The translations under genes and the position numbers were made by a program. Positions 1-10,740 of a stretch of 64,000 nucleotides of DNA are shown in pieces. Position 1 is the first letter of the stretch; each line of letters begins with the position of its first letter. This stretch comes from Pollenia angustigena. Lineage: Eukaryota; Arthropoda; Insecta; Diptera; Polleniidae. The stretch covers positions 124,122,053-124,186,052 of the forward strand of contig OV884056.1 in the NCBI GenBank assembly GCA_930367215.1. The letters are read 5' to 3'. The notes under the pieces are model-generated. The model saw only the letters and a list, made by a program, of their open reading frames with translations. It was not told the origin of the DNA and ran no database searches.

Positions 1-82
1 TTTCAAATTTTTGTTTCTATACACTATGACCACTACTGCCGTCAACTCCCCACTTGCATTCCAAAACTATATCATTTTCGGT
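1..82. repeat. Partial direct duplication of 326-407
   Basis: Bases 1-82 repeat 326-407 almost exactly (one difference early on), at an offset of 325. On the minus strand both copies encode the DGSSGHS-containing stretch of the transposase. The duplicated piece follows the end of the 227-codon frame and runs off the window, so the coding region was partly duplicated in tandem. Confidence 0.85.
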
Positions 83-1136
83 CAATTTTCATCGTCAACT
101 GCATTTTATAATGAACGTTAAGATTTTTGTTTTTTGAAATGTATTTATATCTATCTAGACCTTCAATTTCTGAATTTATGCTAAAAATAATTTTAAGTGG
201 TCTACATAACCTCCAAGATGAGTGTTTTTCATTTTCCCAAACTACTTGATCATCTGCCCAATCCAACAAGCGTAAAGGAACGAAAGAAGTAACAAACATA
301 AATTCATCACTAGCTTCCTCATTTTCAAATTTTTGTTTGTATACACTATGACCACTACTGCCGTCAACTCCCCACTTGCATTCCAAAACTATATCATTTT
401 CGGTATCAATATCATGAACATCTAAAATGCTTCTTACAGTTTTGTCTAAAATTTTTTGTAAGCGAACCTCTGCAGAAGTTTCTGTTACTTGAATGTCATC
501 AGGCAAAATCTTTTTTTTAGCATCTGCAATCATATAGTATGACGGAAAGCAATCTTCGTGAAGAGCATTAACTACTTTTCTCATCATATTGTACTGCCTC
601 ATAGATAAATCCATATCAATGTATAATGCTAGAGCACTTTCAACAGAAATTTTCTTATTAGTATTTGAACCTGTTACCCTTTCTGCGGCATTTTTAAGAG
701 CTTCAGATGAAGTAGAAGCGACAAGTTCTTCCACTCGCCTCCTTTTTGTTCTCATTGAACCCTCCTCGTAGGAAACATTCGGTCGGCCTCTACCACTTGT
801 ATTTGCTTCCTAATATAGAATAACACAATTTAGTTTTATTGCAAAACCAAAACTTTATACGGAAACTTACATTACAAATGAATTCACCAAATAATTCGCT
901 ATCTAGCCAGTCCCTCAACTCAGTTTCAAATCTATCTCTCATGCGATGATATTTAGACCAATTGTTAGAAAATTTTAAAAGAGTAAGCCTTATTTTCTGT
1001 TGTTCCCTTTCTAATAATACTCGTTTAAAATGATTTTCTACAAAATCTTTAACATAACGCATAACATCGCAGGGTCTGTTTTGGTTTATCTCTAGCCACA
1101 GTTGAAAAATAGTACGAATCCGCCACGAGGTTGACA
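72..1136 (-). CDS. RAG1/Transib-like transposase, N-terminal part, two exons
   Basis: Two minus-strand exons (1136-871 and 809-72) join in frame across a 61-bp GT-AG intron. Exon one is helical and charged and ends in a region rich in W, R and E. Exon two opens with a basic GRGRPN stretch, then MRTKRRRVEE. Next come a Y/PSY region, TETSAEVRLQ and KWGVDGSSGHSVYKQKF. The Asp of that last motif would be the first catalytic Asp of a RAG1/Transib DDE core. The segment from FVTSFVPLRLL to RLCRPLKI is also typical of the family as I remember it. The frame ends at 72 without the rest of the core, and a duplicated piece of the core follows at 1-82, so this copy is truncated or rearranged. The WL...GRPR region of the 49-kb Transib-like copy matches exon one and the start of exon two. 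The family call is by recognition; an unnamed conserved arthropod family is the alternative. Confidence 0.55.
810..870 (-). other. Spliceosomal intron, 61 bp
   Basis: On the minus strand the donor is GTAAGT at 870-865 and the acceptor is TTCTATATTAG ending at 810. Removing it joins codon AAT to GAA in phase 0 and bypasses the stop that ends the upstream frame. About 60 bp is the usual size of a short fly intron. Confidence 0.7.
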
Positions 1137-1335
1137 CTAAAAAACAATCACAAAAAGAATTCGGGCAATATCGGGCAGCTGAACTTTAAATATATTAAAA
1201 TACATAATTGCAGCTAAAAAAAATTAAGGAATTCAACAGTTTTAAATATTAAAAATTAATGAGGTACAATTCAGCCTTTTTATTAAAAAAATTTAAATCT
1301 CATAAATATTTATGTATTTTAAAAAAATATTAGTT

Positions 1336-1700
1336 TTGTTTGTTCGATGATTCGTCTTCACATTCAGCGTTTTCATTGTTTTTTGATTTGCTGCGCCCCA
1401 TTTGTTTAAAATATTTTTTTTTGGCGCTGCAATGTTCCTCTAAGCGTTTTGTCTGCTGATTCACTAAAAGTTGATATTACGTCTGGATATGGAAACAAAA
1501 ACCCATTTATTAAAATATTATAAATTGTGAGAACTCATATATAAAAGTTTTTACCTATTAAAGTTTTAAAAACGTTCGCGAAATCACGCAATCTCTTTTT
1601 GCCAAAAAAGCCATCAACATTAAAATTCATAACGATATTTTGGCCAAATACTTGGTGTAGGTTACGTTCAGCATTACCAGCAAATAGAGATTTTATTTGT
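1336..1700 (-). other. Possible further exons upstream of the transposase
   Basis: Reading the minus strand, about 1700-1556 is open and encodes FAGNAERNLHQVFGQNI and NFNVDGFFGKKRLRDFANVF. It ends at a GTAAAA donor after ...TTTAATAG. About 70 bases on, a CATATCCAG acceptor (AG at 1484-1483) starts an open stretch with STFSESADKTLRG. A run of nine A's near 1400 shifts the frame; after it the reading goes on through MGRSKSKNNENAE to a stop near 1336. Splicing joins the two pieces in frame. I do not recognise the protein. It could be the C-terminus of a second gene on the same strand, or part of the same transposon. Confidence 0.35.
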
Positions 1701-1720
1701 CTTATCTATAGAACTTACGT

Positions 1721-3205
1721 ATGGGTCTGAATGTGTGGCCGAACAGAGCTGCAGCTGACAGAGGAACATCTAGACCTTCCTCCTATAATATTACAAGAAG
1801 CTTTTCTAAACACTTTCTGGAAGGTGCTGTTTTAATGTATGTACCAACTTTTTATCTTGTCACGCAAACTCAATTTGGAGCTTGGCAAATCTATCACTGA
1901 TTCCAAAAAATCTTCTACAGTGCCCATGTTCTGTAACTCTCGCGTCAGTAAACTTTTCGATTGAAATGTGTGAAATGAAACAGAAATGCCATAAATTGAA
2001 ACAAAAAGCTGTTTTTCTCACTAAACTGTATCTGCAACTTTTTTTGGCGAGTACTAGCTGTCACGTAAGGAAATTACTCGCCAAATTTCAGAAAAAGTGT
2101 GTCTGTAATATTTTTGTGCGAAAAGTTTCCGCTTTGAACTGTCAAATAAACTCACGTATAAAAACGGGGCGAGAAAAACTTGTAACACCAAAAAACACTT
2201 AAAAATGCAAAATACAAAGAATAATTATAATAATAATATTTTGTTCTTGGCACATTTTTTTATTGTTTAATTATTTTGCTTTTAACATTTATATAAAATA
2301 TACGAATGTTTTTAAATCGTTTGCAAACAACAAACATTAAAGTCGCACTTTACATTATTTGGTAAAGCCGACGGTTCTAATTTCGCCGCCGTCGTTGAAA
2401 AATTTTCAATTTTAGTCGCCGTCAACGTTATTTGTTACTGGCGTTTTCAATGTCTGCAATGTCACATCGGCTTCGAGTGCAATATTATGACATTTATAAC
2501 GTAACGACGTAATCTCTTTTGATAGTTTTCGACATGAGTTACAGACACACTTTTTTCTCACTTTTCGAGAAACGATGGAATATTTTGTGTCACATCTTTT
2601 CGACGCGAGAAGTTCTCACTATAGTTACAGAACATGGGTACAGGTTCCACAAAGTTTTCACAATTTACAATTACAGTTAAATTTATTTCATTTTAATTTT
2701 TTCTATTTTTATACAAAATTGATTGTTTTTTCACTTGACGTTTATAATTTCTTTTACTCATAATGTTTAGTTATATTAAAAACACTTTTATTTATCTTTT
2801 AATTTGTTATTTATTTATATATTTAATAAAGCGTTTAATTTTTCTTCCGGCCGCTTATATTTTTAACAGGTGTTAATGTAAATTAATAAAAACATTAGGA
2901 AGAAGCATGACCAATTACAAAGCTTTAATTTCTGAGGTTTAGTTGAGCCGCCGACATACTTTTTATATTGCTGCCGCCGAAATCGTCAGCTCTTAATTTT
3001 TAATAAACAAAAGAAATATAAAATATGAAAAATTGGATTTTGTATGTGCTGTTTAAAATTACAAAGATTAATGAACTGTATACTTATTATAGCACAATTG
3101 AAAAAATACTCGATTAATAAAAACAATTATGCCGCCGACAAATAGCGCTTTGGCGGCTTAGTAGAACTCTTATTTGTTGTGTATACATTTTTTTTCATCA
3201 AAGCA
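1721..3205. other. AT-rich non-coding stretch
   Basis: I see no gene or element end here. Open frames are short and low-complexity. A few GCCGCCG clusters (about 2380 and 3130) stand out from the AT-rich background. Confidence 0.5.
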
Positions 3206-3630
3206 AATAAACAACAAGTAAGAGTGCTATATTCGGCTATGCCGAATCTTATATACCCTTCACCATGGTTTGGAAAGAACAGAAGTTTATATATATATAT
3301 ATATATTTAAATACATGTATATATACATGTATATTTATAAAATATATATCGTTTAGTTTTATTTAATTATTTGCACATGATTGCGTGCTATTAAATATAT
3401 TAAAAGTTTAATTAATATATAGCACGTTAAGTTTTGATCGAATTTCAGTATTTGGTCATGCCGACATCTTAAAGTATAAAATTACCATTTACTTTGGTGA
3501 TAAAACTTGTAGTCGGGAAGTTCTATGGTTCACGAAAATAGGTATTAAAAAAAAACTATATTTTTGACATTACTTTTTTTTTTACCGATATTCCGAGTTT
3601 TTCTAAAGATTTCCGATATTTTGATATCTA

Positions 3631-4368
3631 AAACGTATGAATAGGTCATAATACAGCTCTAAAATTTTAGTTTTTATAAAAATGTTAATGTTTTTAGTCC
3701 TTTTTTGGAGTATTTTGCACATAACTTAACCATTTTTAACCGATTTGGCAGATTTATATACCAATGTGCTTAAAAATAATATTTCCATTAAATTGGCTTA
3801 TAGGCATATATATATATACCTACATATTTGTACATATATTTAAGCAAACTTAATTATAAAAAAAACAAACTTAATTATAAAATAAAAAACAAACTTAATT
3901 ATAAAAAAGAGTAACTTTTGGGATTTCAGTATTTTGATTATAACTCAGCCATTTTTTAACCGATTTGACAGATTTATATACCGACGTGTTAAGCAAGAAA
4001 TTTACCATTTATTTGTGTTATAAAACTTGGACTCGGGAAGATCCATGGCTACCGAAAATGGGTATTTAAAAAAAAACCGGTTTTCCCGAGTTCTTTATAA
4101 AATATGTTCTACTTAAAATTTCCGATATTTTGGTATATAAGTCATTTCCATAGGACATATGACAGCCCTAAAATTTAGGTTTTTATACAATTTTTAAAAC
4201 GTATGAATAGGTCATAATACAGCTGTAAAATTTTAGTTTTTATAAAAATGTTAATGTTTTTAGTCCTTTTTTGGAGTATTTTGCACATAACTTAACCATT
4301 TTTAACCGATTTGGCAGATTTATATACCAACGTGCTTAAAAATAAGATTTCCATTAAATTGGCTTTTA

Positions 4369-4439
<71 letters not shown>

Positions 4440-4790
4440 ACATATGTGTACATATGTATATTTAAGCAAACTTAATTATAAAAAAAACAAACTTAATTAT
4501 AAAAAAGAGTAACTTTTGGGATTTCAGTATTTTGATTATAACTCAGCCATTTTTTAACCGATTTGACAGATTTATATACCGACGTGTTGAGCAAGAAATT
4601 TACCATTTATTTGTGTTATAAAACTTGGACTCGGGAAGATCCATGGTTACCGAAAATGGGTATTTAAAAAAAAAAAATAATTTTGGTCATAACTTTTTTG
4701 TATCTGAACCGATTTTCCCGAGTTCTTTATAAAATATGTTCTACTAAAAATTTCCGATATTTTGATATATAAGTCATATCCATAGGACAT
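3631..4790 (+). repeat. Tandem duplication, about 566-bp period
   Basis: The sequence from AAACGTATGAATAGGTCATA at 3631 recurs at 4197 and stays closely similar for the whole unit. The second copy carries a long TA run where the first has a short one. This is an internal duplication within the dispersed repeat. Confidence 0.85.
4372..4436. repeat. (TA)n microsatellite
   Basis: About 65 bases of uninterrupted alternating T and A. The equivalent place in the sister unit (near 3807-3820) has only a few repeats, so the run expanded after the duplication. Confidence 0.95.
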
Positions 4791-5167
4791 ATGACAGCCC
4801 TAAAATTAAGGTTTTTATCAATTTTTACTTTTTTTTGTACGGGAGGTACCACGCCCACTTCTCCCATCCCGCCCACATTTTGTAGGGTGCTGTGTATTGA
4901 CAACCAAAATGTGTGTACCCAATTTGGAAACTTTGGCTCTTACCGTTCTCCAGATATACAGAAAAAAGCAATAAAAATACAACAACAACAAGGGATTTTT
5001 GGAAAAAATTAGAGGCAGTCGTGGTTTTTTGATCATATCTCAGTCATTTGTGGACCGATCTTGCTGAATTTCAATAGCACGAAATGGTGGACTATATGTG
5101 ACATAAATGTAAAACAACCTAGCCGCTATCATGTCTGGTTTTCCCGGAAAACACATATCAAGCGTAA

Positions 5168-5210
5168 GACGGACAGACGGACGGACGGACAGACGGACAG
5201 ACGGACATTG
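5168..5210. repeat. GACG/GACA tetranucleotide tract
   Basis: A run of GACGGACA-type tetramers inside the dispersed repeat. Shorter tracts occur at the same place in the copies at about 7997, 36476 and 37256, and a CAGC-type tract at 10412-10445. Confidence 0.85.
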
Positions 5211-5339
5211 TTAAATCAACTTCTCTTCTCATATGGACCCAGAATATATATACTTTATGGGGTCTAAAATCAATATTGTGGAAATTACAAACGTAATGAC
5301 AAACTTATATATACCCTTTTACACCTCTGGTGAAGGGTA

Positions 5340-5470
5340 TAAAAAGAGTAACTTTTGGGATTTCAGTATTTTGATTATAACTCAGCCATTTTTTAACCGC
5401 TTTGACAGATTTATATACCGACGTGTTTAGCAAGAAATTTACCATTTATTTGTGTTATAAAACTTCGCTT
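5340..5470 (+). repeat. Second partial copy of the dispersed repeat interior
   Basis: Directly after the end of the 3.2-5.3 kb repeat, the interior segment beginning GAGTAACTTTTGGGATTTCA is repeated for about 130 bases and then stops. It is a truncated unit in tandem with the full one. Confidence 0.7.
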
Positions 5471-5883
5471 CGCATTTTTTTAAGCATTTTAATTGAATGT
5501 TTCTAACTTTTTCAGAATTATTTTAAAAATTGAAGAATAGGTATTGATATAACTTAAGTTTTTTATGTATTATAATAAATTATAATAAATTTTGACTAAA
5601 AAAAATAGTTGTAGTCAAAATGAAATTTCGTATGGAAATGGATAATTCTTATTTTATTGTAAAAAAATTTTCATTTTATTTTTTTACAAGACGATAAGCC
5701 TGCATGTTTGGGCGATTTTTAATGAAGACTTTTAAGTAGTGTGGGAATTTTTTATTTTTGAAAGTAAATTCAGCACAAAAAAATTAGATTTAGCTGTAAA
5801 ATTTCCATTTGGCATTTTATTAGCTTTTTAGAAAAATGTTTTAAGCTTCTTTTGATTAATTTTTAAAGTTGGATGAAATAGTC
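5471..5883. other. AT-rich non-coding stretch
   Basis: No gene, element end or strong repeat seen. Homopolymer-rich. Confidence 0.5.
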
Positions 5884-6204
5884 TTAAGCGGCCCATACAC
5901 TTGCAATATTACTGTATATGATATTCGCCATATTATTTAAATTTTGTCCTATATTATGCAATAAGTCGCACAATGGTTTCATTCATTCAATAAAAAGGTG
6001 AACATAAACTATAGGAATAGCATAAACAGCATTATACAATGTTGCCACACATTTCACTTTCTTTTCGTTGTGCAATAAAAATCAAAAGTCTTTTGATTGT
6101 TGCCAATATATTGTGCTACCATCGAATATCGCATACACATTGGCGATATAATTGTACAATACGTAAAATTGAACAATTTTATTGCAAGTGTATGATCCGC
6201 TTTA
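5884..6204. mobile_element. MITE with 23-bp-class terminal inverted repeats, copy 1
   Basis: The left end TTAAGCGGCCCATACACTTG mirrors the right end CAAGTGTATGATCCGCTTTA. About 320 bp, non-coding. A second copy lies at 41143-43436, split by insertions. TTAA or a similar sequence at the ends may be part of the target duplication. The transposase family is not identifiable. Confidence 0.75.
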
Positions 6205-7085
6205 GCGATTAAAACTAAAATAAATTGTTATAAACTAACTTTTACGCAATTAATGATGACTGTTTTTTTAAAATATAAAAAAAATAATCTGGTCTAAATA
6301 TGTCTGTAAATTCTTTTAAATCAAAATAGCTGTAAAACCGTTTGTATTTTGTTTTTATTAGAGGGCCTTCCAATTTCAAGGTTAACCAATTGTGGTATTT
6401 ATATCTGATGCTTTATCAAATCTACCTAAATACTTGTTTAAATATTACCATTTATTTTAATTTTGTTTAAAATGAGTCACTTAAATGTATAAGGATTTAA
6501 AACAATATAATGAACAACTTTAAGAATTATTTGTAGCGTTTTCAAAATAATTTTTAGCATTTCTTTGCCTTGCCTAATGTCAGAGTAAGCTGTGAACAAA
6601 TTTTAAGATCTGTTTCTATGTCATTGGGTTCGTCAATAAAATTATCCTAACTTAAATGTTTCTAGCTTTTTGATTAAATTAAACATTTACGTACGCAAAT
6701 ACTTATTGTTGAATGTTTTGTTTTCAAATAACAAATGGGATTTTTTTTAGAAATAAAAATATTTTTTAAAAATAATATGGCAACACGTGTAAGATTTTTG
6801 AATTGAAATGTAAGAAGAGACAATCCGTCTCTATAACTGAAAAAAAAGCAACAATCATGAAAACAATGCCTACCAATACACATAAATAACTTTTGCATAT
6901 TCGTACATACTTAGGTATTTAAATTTAAGCCAAAAACAAATTGTAAAATATGTTTTTTGTTTCACATGTAAGGCGAACGATGCATATTTATATTGTCAAT
7001 AAAATGAAAAAATCAAAAATCGCTGAATAATTTTAAAATCGTTTATAGAAATATTTATGGAAAAAGTTAAAAAATTTTTGTTTGG
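6205..7085. other. AT-rich non-coding stretch
   Basis: No gene or element recognised. The short open frames here are low-complexity and not protein-like. Confidence 0.5.
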
Positions 7086-7088
7086 TAA

Positions 7089-7172
7089 AGGTGGAGATGC
7101 CGAGATTTGAACCCCGGCAATATAACAAACAAACCTTCTTGGGCAACCGCCCAGACCATTGAGCTATTAACC
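7089..7172 (-). other. tRNA-like relic (A-box and B-box)
   Basis: The minus strand reads TAGCTCAATGGTCTGG, resembling a pol III A-box, and about 45 bases later GGGGTTCAAATCTCGG, resembling a T-arm/B-box. The 5' and 3' acceptor halves do not pair and the anticodon arm is irregular. It is a tRNA pseudogene or the head of a SINE, not a working tRNA gene. Confidence 0.45.
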
Positions 7173-7319
7173 TTGTTAATAATAAAGCATTATAATAGAA
7201 TATACTTCGTCATATTATTAGTTTAATTTGTAGGTATGTATTTTTCAATTAAAGCGAACAATCATGTACAAGCATGTGTACATGTTTCAAATAAAAAAAC
7301 AAAAAAACAACAAACACAA

Positions 7320-8157
7320 GGGTTTTTTTTGGAAAAATTAGAGGCAGTCGTGGTTTTTTGATCATATCTCAGCCATTTGTGGACCGATCTTGCTGAAATT
7401 CAACAGCAAGAAATGGTGGACTATATGAGTTATTTTGGCTATAAAACTTGGACTCGGGAAGATCTATGGTTCCTGAGAATGGGTATTTTTCAAAAAAAAA
7501 TTTATATTTTGGTCATAAATTTTTCGTATCTGAACCGATTTTCCCGAGTTTTTTATAAAATATGTTCTACTAAAAATTTCCGATATTTTGGTATATAAGT
7601 CATATCCATAGGACATATGACAGCCCTAAAATTAAGGTTTTTATACAATTTTTAATTTTTTTTGTACGGGAGGTACCACGCCCACTTCTCCAATCCCGCC
7701 CACATTTTGTAGGGTGGTGTGTATTGACAACCTTAATGTTTGTACCTAATTTGGAAACTATGGCTCTTGCCGTTCTCCAGATATACAGAAAAAAGCAATA
7801 AAAATACAACAACAACAAGGGATTTTTGGAAAAAATTAGAGGCAGTCGTGGTTTTTTGATCATATCTCAGCCATTTGTGGACCGATCTTGCTGAATTTCA
7901 ATAGCAAGAAATGGTGGACTATATGTGACATAAATGTAAAACAACCTAGCCGCTATCATGTCTGGATTATCCGGAAAACACATATCAAACGTAAGACGGA
8001 CAGACGGACAGACGGACATCGTTAAATCAACTTCTCTTCTCATATGGACCCAGAATATATATACTTTATGGGGTCTAAAATCAATATTGTGGAAATTACA
8101 AACGTTATGACAAACTTATATATACCCTTTTACACCTGTGGTGAAGGGTATAAAAAC
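7320..8157 (+). mobile_element. Dispersed repeat copy (GGTGAAGGGTATA family)
   Basis: It shares the ordered blocks of the 3.2-5.3 kb element: AGGCAGTCGTGGTTTTTTG, CTTGGACTCGGGAAGA, CCACGCCCACTTCTCC and the GACGGACAGACGG tract. It ends in GGTGAAGGGTATAAAA. Its 5' end is missing or rearranged. Confidence 0.7.
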
Positions 8158-8178
8158 TGTAGAGATTTTGTTGCCAAT

Positions 8179-8230
8179 GTCTCCAAGAAGTCACCAAAAT
8201 AGTCGACAAAACTGGTGACTTGGAGACACT
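8179..8230. repeat. Small inverted repeat
   Basis: TGTCTCCAAG...GTCACCA is mirrored by TGGTGACTTGGAGACA, a 15-bp stem with a two-base bulge. It lies just outside the end of the dispersed repeat. Function unknown. Confidence 0.6.
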
Positions 8231-8402
8231 TGCACCCAGGTTTCCTTCAGGGTTAATATATAAATGCGTATAGTTTTATTATTAATGATATTTTATACTT
8301 GAAATTGAGCTGATTAATAGATCTTGAAGAAGATAATAAGAATATGTAATACAATTAAAAATCACTTAAGTCAACTTAAGCCATTACTATTTATTGCCAC
8401 TG

Positions 8403-8404
<2 letters not shown>

Positions 8405-8455
<51 letters not shown>
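8405..8455. repeat. (TA)n microsatellite
   Basis: About 50 bases of alternating A and T. The apparent Tyr-Ile open frames on both strands are artefacts of this run. Confidence 0.95.
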
Positions 8456-8459
<4 letters not shown>

Positions 8460-9385
8460 GGGCTACAATTCTACACTTAAGTTTATCAATGCTATCATCA
8501 GTGGTTGACTTACAGACGCTAAATTGAGAGGCCAAGAAGAAGCATACCTTTTTCAGAGCAGTTGTCATAAAGTTGTCGTGAAATAAAGTCGTATTCGCAA
8601 GTTGCATATTACAAATGTAAATTACTAAAAGTTGTGTTTTAAAAGTTGTTAAAAATTAATGCTAATTGCAAAAAAGTTGTTTTTTAAAAAATATTTTTCT
8701 TTAATTACTCAAAAGCTTTGAGCTTGAACGTTATTTTATATAAACCTTTAAATCTTTAGAACTATCGTGAAATATAAACACTCTTGAATTATAAATCGAA
8801 ATCTTACTAAATCCTAATGAACTTATATACTATTAAATAAAATATAATAAAAATCAAAACACCAAGTTTTATTTTTTTTACATTTGGGAGCTCAACCGTG
8901 CCTTGCTTAATTGTGCAATAAATATATTTAAGAATCGGTGTTCAGACCTAATTTAAAAACCTAATCCAAGTCGTTGAAGATTGTACAAAATTAAAACAAC
9001 AAGTCGAAGTACAGTTAAAATAATATCGGAAGAATTTTATGCATTACAAAAAAAAAAAACCGTAACATGAAATTTTTATGTATAACATAAGATGACGTTA
9101 TAAAATATTGATTTGACAAATAAAGTTTGTAATAAAAAATGTTTAAATGGGTGAAAATAACGGCAATAAGGAAACAAGAATATACCAAACAAGATCAAAA
9201 GTGTCAAAGAGCAAAATTTAGAACAAAAATAAAACTGTAAAAACGAAAAGAATTGTTTTAACGTAGAAAATAAAGAACAAAAAAAAAAAAACAAATTAAA
9301 ATAAAGATAAAAATAAAGTAAATGTTTCGGTAGAAACATTTTCAAAAATTTTAAGTGATTTCGATGGCCAAATGCAGATGCCTAA
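8456..9385. other. AT-rich non-coding stretch
   Basis: No gene recognised; A-rich plus strand near 9040-9300. The stretch just before the gag relic may belong to the same decayed LTR element, but no LTR can be defined. Confidence 0.45.
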
Positions 9386-9763
9386 ATGTTGAATAATCAA
9401 CAAAAGTATTTACAGGCAAGAAATAAGATAACCGGTATTGCAAAACTTTTTCTATACTCAGAAACAGTTAGTGATTACGAAACTCTGAAAACAACTTTAA
9501 CAAATGAATTTGGCAGAAACTATGTTAGTGGTGAAGTGCATCAAATGTTAAGGGAACGCAAAAAGAAGCAGTCAGAATCGTTTCACGAATACATGCTTAA
9601 CATGAAGAAAATTGCTTCATTAGCTAAAATCGAGGAATGTGCCGCTATTAGATATATTGTAGACGGGTTGAACGCAAAAAGTGTGTTTAAACAAAATTTA
9701 TATGCTGCTAAAACGTTAAAGGAATTGCGCGAATTTTATGATATTTATGAACACGCAAATTAA
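9386..9763 (+). pseudogene. Retrotransposon gag fragment
   Basis: A 125-codon frame resembling the core of a Ty3/gypsy-type Gag (retrotransposon gag domain). The order is QARNKITGIAKLF, then LKTTLTNEFGR and EVHQMLRERKKKQSESFHEY, then an LAKIEE...YIVDGL segment. It has no zinc knuckle, protease or pol and no flanking LTRs, so it is an isolated relic. It does not match the gag of the LTR element at 23.7 kb at the motif level. Confidence 0.6.
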
Positions 9764-9865
9764 AATAGTGTGACGGACATACAATATAAACATTTTTTTT
9801 TTCATTAATTTCTTTATTTACAATCTGTTTATACAACAATAAGCAAATTTCATAATACTTAAAAA

Positions 9866-10588
9866 AACAAGTAAGAAAGTATAGTCGGTCAAGCTCGACC
9901 ATATGATACCCTACACCACAGTATTTAAAAACACATCATGCTTATCTGTCCATGTAAATATGGAATTATCTATGTTTATAAACTTCATGAAAATCGGTTT
10001 AAAAATTTGTAAGAGGCAGAAATTGCCCCCTGCCTCCCTTTGTGGTCCTATTTTTAGAAAACTGTATAGCTAATGTGTCCCTATAGATATGGATCTATCT
10101 ATTTTTTAAATTTCATTAAAATCGGTTTGAGAGGCAGAAATTGCCCCTATCTTCGCTCGTGGTCCGTTTTTTTTAAAAATTTATACATTTTGTGTCCATA
10201 TAGATATGGTTCTATCTATGTTTTAAATTTCATTAAAATTGGTTTGATAGTTTCTGAGAGGAAAAAATTTCCCCCTATCTTCCCTCGTGGTCCTACGATT
10301 CGGCCCACATTCAATAGGCTTGGTCCTTGTACCAATAAAAACCTATGTCCCAATTTTTATCAAATTATCTTCAAAATTGCGACCTGTACTTTGCGCACAA
10401 AGTTACATTGACAGCCAGCCAGCCAGCCAGCCTGCCAGCCAGCGGGACGGACATCGTTAGTTCGACTCAAAAAGTGATTCTGAGTAGATCGGTATACTTT
10501 AAGGTGGGTCTAGGACCACTATTTTAAAGCGTTACACACATCAGCACAAATGCATAATACCCTCTCCACTATTGTGGTGTGGGTATAA
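9866..10588 (+). mobile_element. Dispersed repeat with ACAAGTAAG...GGGTATAATA ends
   Basis: It opens with ACAAGTAAGAAAGTATAGTC and CAAGCTCGACCATATGATACCC. It closes with CTCTCCACTATTGTGGTGTG and GGGTATAATA. The middle has a thrice-repeated block around CTATCTATGTTTT...TTCATGAAAATCGGTTT and a CAGC-rich tract (10412-10445) followed by GGGACGGACATCGTTAG. It shares this architecture, but little sequence, with the 3.2-kb family. Non-coding. Confidence 0.6.
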
Positions 10589-10740
10589 TAACAGCTGTTA
10601 TTGAACTATAATTCAATAACTCTACAACTTATTTTCTTATATTTATAATATCTTTTCAATAAATGTACATATATGTTAGTCGGTATATTATATTGTAAAT
10701 TAGGTAAAAGGCAAATCTAAAATGTGCAATCATTTAAGTC

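Larger units (their letters stand above)
3206..5345 (+). mobile_element. Dispersed non-coding repeat (GGTGAAGGGTATA-ended family)
   Basis: It opens with ACAAGTAAGAGTGCTATATT and a 7-bp palindrome (ATTCGGC-TAT-GCCGAAT). It closes with TACCCTTTTACACC...GGTGAAGGGTATA, an inverted terminal motif. Inside are TTTGACAGATTTATATACC, CTTGGACTCGGGAAGA, CCACGCCCACTTCTCC and a GACGGACAGACGG tract. Related copies or parts lie at 7320-8157, 9866-10588 and 35340-37425. It has no coding capacity. The class is uncertain; it resembles the non-autonomous repeats common in fly introns and intergenic DNA. Confidence 0.6.

Noticed and set aside
4791..5430. Short open frames inside the dispersed repeat, recurring at 7600 and 36876
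   Set aside because: The same frames recur with every repeat copy and contain no domain; they are by-products of conserved repeat sequence.
7089..7172. Functional tRNA gene
   Set aside because: Acceptor arms do not pair and the anticodon arm is irregular; kept only as a tRNA-like relic.
8324..8607. Open frames rich in alternating Tyr and Ile on both strands
   Set aside because: They are translations of the (TA)n run at 8405-8455.
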